This document shows positions 6,186-8,498 of a stretch of 8,498 nt of DNA, in pieces (positions within the stretch are counted from its first letter, which is position 1; each line of letters starts with the position of its first letter). The position numbers and the translations under genes are program-made. The stretch is from an uncultured bacterium (GTDB lineage: Bacteria > Bacillota > Clostridia > Oscillospirales > Ruminococcaceae). The notes under the pieces are model-generated. The model saw only the letters and a list, made by a program, of their open reading frames with translations, did no database searches and was not told the DNA's origin. The DNA lies in NCBI GenBank assembly GCA_905214265.1, contig CAJMLQ010000129.1, positions 1 to 8,498 on the forward strand, given 5' to 3'.

Positions 6186-7529
6186 ATGGAACAGACAGCA
6201 CCCCCCCTCTTTACCCGAAAGGACTTGATCCGCCTGATCCTCCCCCTGGTCATTGAGCAGATTCTGGCCGTGACCATCGGCATGGCGGACTCAGTCATGG
6301 TTTCATCGGTCGGCGAGGCCGCCGTTTCCGGCGTATCGCTGGTAGATTCGGTCAATATTTTGTTTATCAATATTTTTTCCGCCCTGGCCACCGGCGGAGC
6401 GGTTATCGCCTCTCAGTACATCGGCCGGCAGGATGTGAAAAGCGCCTGCTCCGCCGCAAAGCAGCTGCTTTACGCCACCACGGCCATGGCAACCGCCATT
6501 ATGGCGCTGGCGCTGGTATTTCAGAGGCCGGTACTGAAGATTTTTGGCGACGTTGAGGCCGACGTGTATGCAAACTGCCAAACTTATCTCGTCCTCTCTA
6601 CCCTTTCCTACCCCTTCCTTGCCGCGTACAACGCGGGGGCAGCCCTGTTCCGGGCCATGGGAAATTCAAAAGTCTCCATGCTCACCTCCCTGCTGATGAA
6701 TATCATCAATATCTGCGGTAACGCCATCACCATCTACGGCCTGCACTGGGGCGTTGCCGGCGCGGCGACGGCCTCCCTTCTCTCCCGGGCGGTGGGAGCG
6801 GGGATCATGGTGGTCCTGCTGCAAAATCGCCGCAGCCTCATCCATATCGAGCGGCTGTTCCATCCGGAACTGAAATTTGGCATGATCCGGAGCATCCTGA
6901 AAATCGGTATCCCCAACGGTCTGGAGAACGGCATGTTCCAGATCGGCAAGATCCTGGTTGCCAGCCTGGTCGCCTCTTTCGGTACTGCGGCCATCGCCGC
7001 CAATGCCGTGAGCAACAACATCGCCTCTATCGAGGTCCTGCCCGGCTCCGCCATCGGGCTGGCCATGATCACCGTGGTGGGGCGCTGCGTCGGTGCCCAG
7101 GATTACGCCCAGGCCAAACGCTACGCTTGGAAGCTGATGGCAATCACCCATCTCAGCATGGGCATGATCTGCACGGCTATGTTCTTCCTGACCCCCACCG
7201 CCGTGGGACTTTTCCACCTTTCACAGGAAACCATGGATATGGCGGTGGAAATCCTTCAGGTTTACGCCATCTGCACCATCTTCCTCTGGCCGCCGTCCTT
7301 CACCCTCCCCAATGCGCTGCGGGCTTCCAACGACGTCCGTTTTACGATGGTTGTCTCGATCGTTTCCATGTGGGTCTGCCGCATCGGACTGAGCTATGTG
7401 TTCGGCCAATGGCTGGAGATGGGACTGATGGGCGTGTGGATCGCCATGATCTGCGACTGGATCGTCCGGGACGCCTGCTTCCTATGGCGCTTTTTCAGCG
7501 GAAAGTGGAAAAACCGGCAGGTTATTTAG
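6186..7529 (+). CDS. MATE family multidrug/toxin efflux transporter
   Basis: This 447-residue protein has the length, hydrophobic pattern and two-fold repeat of MATE (NorM/DinF-type) transporters, which export cationic drugs or metabolites across the inner membrane using a Na+ or H+ gradient. About twelve membrane spans can be drawn. Family-typical pieces include the N-terminal LILPLVIEQILAVTIGMADS, VSGVSLVDSVNILF, GGAVIASQYIGRQD and FRAMGNSKVSM in the first half. The second half has GIPNGLENGMFQIGK, the MITVVGRCVGAQDYAQAKRY segment and LRASNDVRFTMVVSIVSMW. The ATG at 6186 has GGAGAG five bases upstream. The gene is alone on its transcript, diverging from argG and ending at a weak terminator before the mntP unit. 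Substrate and coupling ion cannot be read from the sequence. Adjacency to mntP does not show a role in metal export. Confidence 0.93.
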   Translation: MEQTAPPLFTRKDLIRLILPLVIEQILAVTIGMADSVMVSSVGEAAVSGVSLVDSVNILFINIFSALATGGAVIASQYIGRQDVKSACSAAKQLLYATTAMATAIMALALVFQRPVLKIFGDVEADVYANCQTYLVLSTLSYPFLAAYNAGAALFRAMGNSKVSMLTSLLMNIINICGNAITIYGLHWGVAGAATASLLSRAVGAGIMVVLLQNRRSLIHIERLFHPELKFGMIRSILKIGIPNGLENGMFQIGKILVASLVASFGTAAIAANAVSNNIASIEVLPGSAIGLAMITVVGRCVGAQDYAQAKRYAWKLMAITHLSMGMICTAMFFLTPTAVGLFHLSQETMDMAVEILQVYAICTIFLWPPSFTLPNALRASNDVRFTMVVSIVSMWVCRIGLSYVFGQWLEMGLMGVWIAMICDWIVRDACFLWRFFSGKWKNRQVI

Positions 7530-7546
7530 GGTAAGCCCCAAAATTC

Positions 7547-7566
7547 CCGCAAAATGCGGATTTTTT
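7547..7566 (+). terminator. Weak intrinsic terminator after the MATE gene
   Basis: CCGCA and TGCGG form a short 5-bp stem around AAA, followed by A and six T. It lies 18 bases after the MATE stop and just before the mntP promoter. The short stem suggests only partial termination, so some read-through into the riboswitch is possible. Confidence 0.55.
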
Positions 7567-7576
7567 CAAAAAACCG

Positions 7577-7605
7577 TTGACAAACGCCCGACGGTGCCTT
7601 ATAAT
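7577..7605 (+). promoter_or_regulatory. Consensus sigma-70 promoter of the mntP unit
   Basis: TTGACA (7577-7582) and TATAAT (7600-7605) are both perfect and separated by the optimal 17 bases. Transcription would start near 7612, exactly at the beginning of the riboswitch. A full-strength constitutive promoter fits control by the leader RNA rather than by initiation. Confidence 0.93.
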
Positions 7606-7611
7606 AAAAAG

Positions 7612-7731
7612 ACTGATAAGGGAGTAGTTGGCGCCCTCGGCGCAGTAAAGTCAACATACTGATTTGAATCTGGCTTTGCTTGAAATAACGAGACTTATCT
7701 TGCAGGACGTGCAGGATAAGTCTCGTTTTTT
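7612..7731 (+). promoter_or_regulatory. yybP-ykoY manganese riboswitch upstream of mntP
   Basis: The leader has the yybP-ykoY layout. Helix P1 pairs GATAAG (7615-7620) with CTTATC (7694-7699). It is followed by the conserved GGAGTAG of the first Mn2+-binding loop, a P2-type hairpin GCGCC-CTC-GGCGC (7631-7643), and helix AAAGTCA (7647-7653) with TGGCTTT (7671-7677, one G-U pair) flanking the CAACATACTGA stretch. The ACGAGA of the second metal-binding loop is at 7688-7693. In this family Mn2+ docks the two loops and stabilises P1, turning on Mn2+ exporters. Here the 3' strand of P1 is also the left arm of a strong terminator, so metal binding should prevent termination and switch mntP on. Motif assignment is by eye; a covariance-model search would settle the limits. 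Confidence 0.9.
7687..7731 (+). terminator. Riboswitch-controlled intrinsic terminator
   Basis: An 18-bp stem (7687-7704 with 7710-7727, one G-U pair) closes on the loop GGACG and runs into six T at 7726-7731. Its left arm includes CTTATC of aptamer helix P1, and its right arm carries GATAAG, a copy of the P1 5' strand. The two folds are therefore mutually exclusive, as expected for an expression platform. Confidence 0.93.
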
Positions 7732-7759
7732 GCGCTCTCAAAAAGAAGGAGTGGACACG

Positions 7760-8323
7760 ATGTCTTTGACGGAACTTTTTCTCCTGGCGGTGGGCCTTTC
7801 CATGGATGCCTTTGCGGTGGCGATCTGCAAAGGTCTTTCTATGGCCAAAATGAGCTGGAAAAAAGCGGTGGTCATCGGGCTTTATTTCGGAGGCTTTCAG
7901 GCCGCGATGCCGTTGATCGGCTACCTCCTCGGGCGGCAGTTCGAACGGTTCATCACCGTTTTTGCCCCCTGGGCCGCCTTTGCGCTGCTGGTAATCATCG
8001 GTGCCAACATGATCCGGGAATCCTTCGGGGAAGAGGAACGATGTTCTGACTGCGTGGGATTCCGGGAGATGAGCGTCCTGGCCCTGGCCACCAGCATCGA
8101 TGCGCTGGCGGTGGGCGTTTCCTTCGCATTTTTGCAGGTGAAGATCATCCCGGCGATTTCCTTCATCGGCGTGATCACTCTGGCGCTGTCCATCGTCGGA
8201 GTCAAAATTGGCAATGTCTTCGGCAGCCGCTACCGCTCCAAGGCGGAGCTGGCCGGAGGGATCATTCTCATCCTCATCGGGCTGAAGATTCTGCTGGAAC
8301 ACCTGGGCGTCATTCATTTTTAG
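7760..8323 (+). CDS. mntP: Manganese efflux pump MntP
   Basis: MntP is an inner-membrane Mn2+ exporter that protects cells from manganese overload. The 187-residue length is standard, with six predicted membrane helices in two similar halves. Each half carries the signature acidic helix: GLSMDAFAVAICKG with Asp16 in the first, and ATSIDALAVGVSFAF with Asp114 in the second. Between the halves is a short charged segment with a CSDC pair (95-98). The ATG at 7760 has AAGGAG eight bases upstream and gives the family N-terminus MSLTELFLLAVGLSMDAF; an upstream in-frame start at 7664 would lie inside the riboswitch and is rejected. A yybP-ykoY riboswitch directly precedes the gene, the classic arrangement, so expression should rise with Mn2+. 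Its stop overlaps the ribosome binding site of the next gene. Confidence 0.96.
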   Translation: MSLTELFLLAVGLSMDAFAVAICKGLSMAKMSWKKAVVIGLYFGGFQAAMPLIGYLLGRQFERFITVFAPWAAFALLVIIGANMIRESFGEEERCSDCVGFREMSVLALATSIDALAVGVSFAFLQVKIIPAISFIGVITLALSIVGVKIGNVFGSRYRSKAELAGGIILILIGLKILLEHLGVIHF

Positions 8324-8333
8324 GAGGATTCGC

Positions 8334-8498
8334 ATGTCAATCATCATTCGCAGCGCACTCCCGGCGGACTGTCCAGCGCTGGCCGCAGTGGAGGCCGCCT
8401 GTTTCCCGCCGGAGGAAGCCGCCGCCCCGGAATCGATCCTCAAGCGGCTGGAGACTTTCCCGGAAAGCTTTTTCGCAGCGGAAGAGGATGGCCGCATC
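8334..8498 (+). CDS. GNAT-family N-acetyltransferase, N-terminal part (runs off the right edge)
   Basis: The first 55 codons begin MSIIIRSALPADCPALAAVE and go on to ACFPPEEAA, a leucine/arginine helix, and FPESFFAAEEDGRI. The I-R-A-x-x-x-D-x-x-A-L-x-x-V-E opening and the acidic E-D-G turn are typical of the first strand, helix and strand of GNAT acetyltransferases, which transfer acetyl groups from acetyl-CoA. The EEAA...FPESFF pattern recalls the arylalkylamine-acetyltransferase-like subgroup found in many Clostridia. The acetyl-CoA binding motif lies beyond the window, so neither substrate nor subgroup can be fixed. A TAGGAGG that includes the mntP stop sits seven bases before the ATG, so it is in the mntP operon and should also respond to the riboswitch. 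Confidence 0.8.
   Translation, partial: MSIIIRSALPADCPALAAVEAACFPPEEAAAPESILKRLETFPESFFAAEEDGRI

Noticed and set aside
7526..8497. Minus-strand open frame (323 codons) opposite mntP and its riboswitch
   Set aside because: It is antisense to mntP, the riboswitch and the consensus promoter, with no coding signature.
1..8498. CRISPR arrays, transposases, tRNA or rRNA genes, phage or defence systems
   Set aside because: No direct repeat arrays, integrase or transposase motifs, or RNA gene signatures were seen. Apart from the mutS-like remnant the window is housekeeping metabolism and transport.

Overview
The window looks like a moderately GC-rich chromosome segment from a Clostridia-class Firmicute, most likely a gut Oscillospiraceae relative (Flavonifractor, Intestinimonas or Oscillibacter type). 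This placement is inferred from the protein flavour, strong purine-rich ribosome binding sites, a type 2 ArgC and a yybP-ykoY riboswitch ahead of mntP. No database search was possible.

The left two thirds (positions 1 to about 5870) is an arginine biosynthesis operon on the minus strand. Read 5'->3' the order is argG, argH, argC, argJ, a broken mutS-like gene, then argB, which runs off the left edge. ArgJ, ArgB and ArgC perform the acetylated steps of ornithine synthesis. ArgG and ArgH turn citrulline into arginine. A sigma-70-type promoter lies just ahead of argG. About 16 bp upstream of its -35 is a perfect palindrome with the layout of an ArgR/AhrC ARG box. A strong 11-bp hairpin sits between argG and argH.

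Between argJ and argB, 664 bases hold no intact gene. They hold the decayed C-terminal ATPase portion of a MutS-family protein, interrupted by an in-frame TAG. A frame-shifted membrane-segment fragment lies next to argJ. The old mutS-like stop codon ends one base before the argB start.

Positions 5787-6185 are an AT-rich divergent intergenic region with three dyad-symmetric elements and promoters in both directions. On the plus strand follow a MATE-family efflux transporter (6186-7529) with a weak terminator. Next comes a transcription unit starting at a perfect-consensus promoter: a yybP-ykoY manganese riboswitch whose terminator competes with aptamer helix P1, the Mn2+ exporter gene mntP, and a closely spaced GNAT acetyltransferase cut by the right edge.

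I found no clearly new biological system. The points most worth a second look are the mutS-like remnant inside the arginine operon, the complete Mn2+ riboswitch architecture, and the cluster of dyads in the divergent promoter region.
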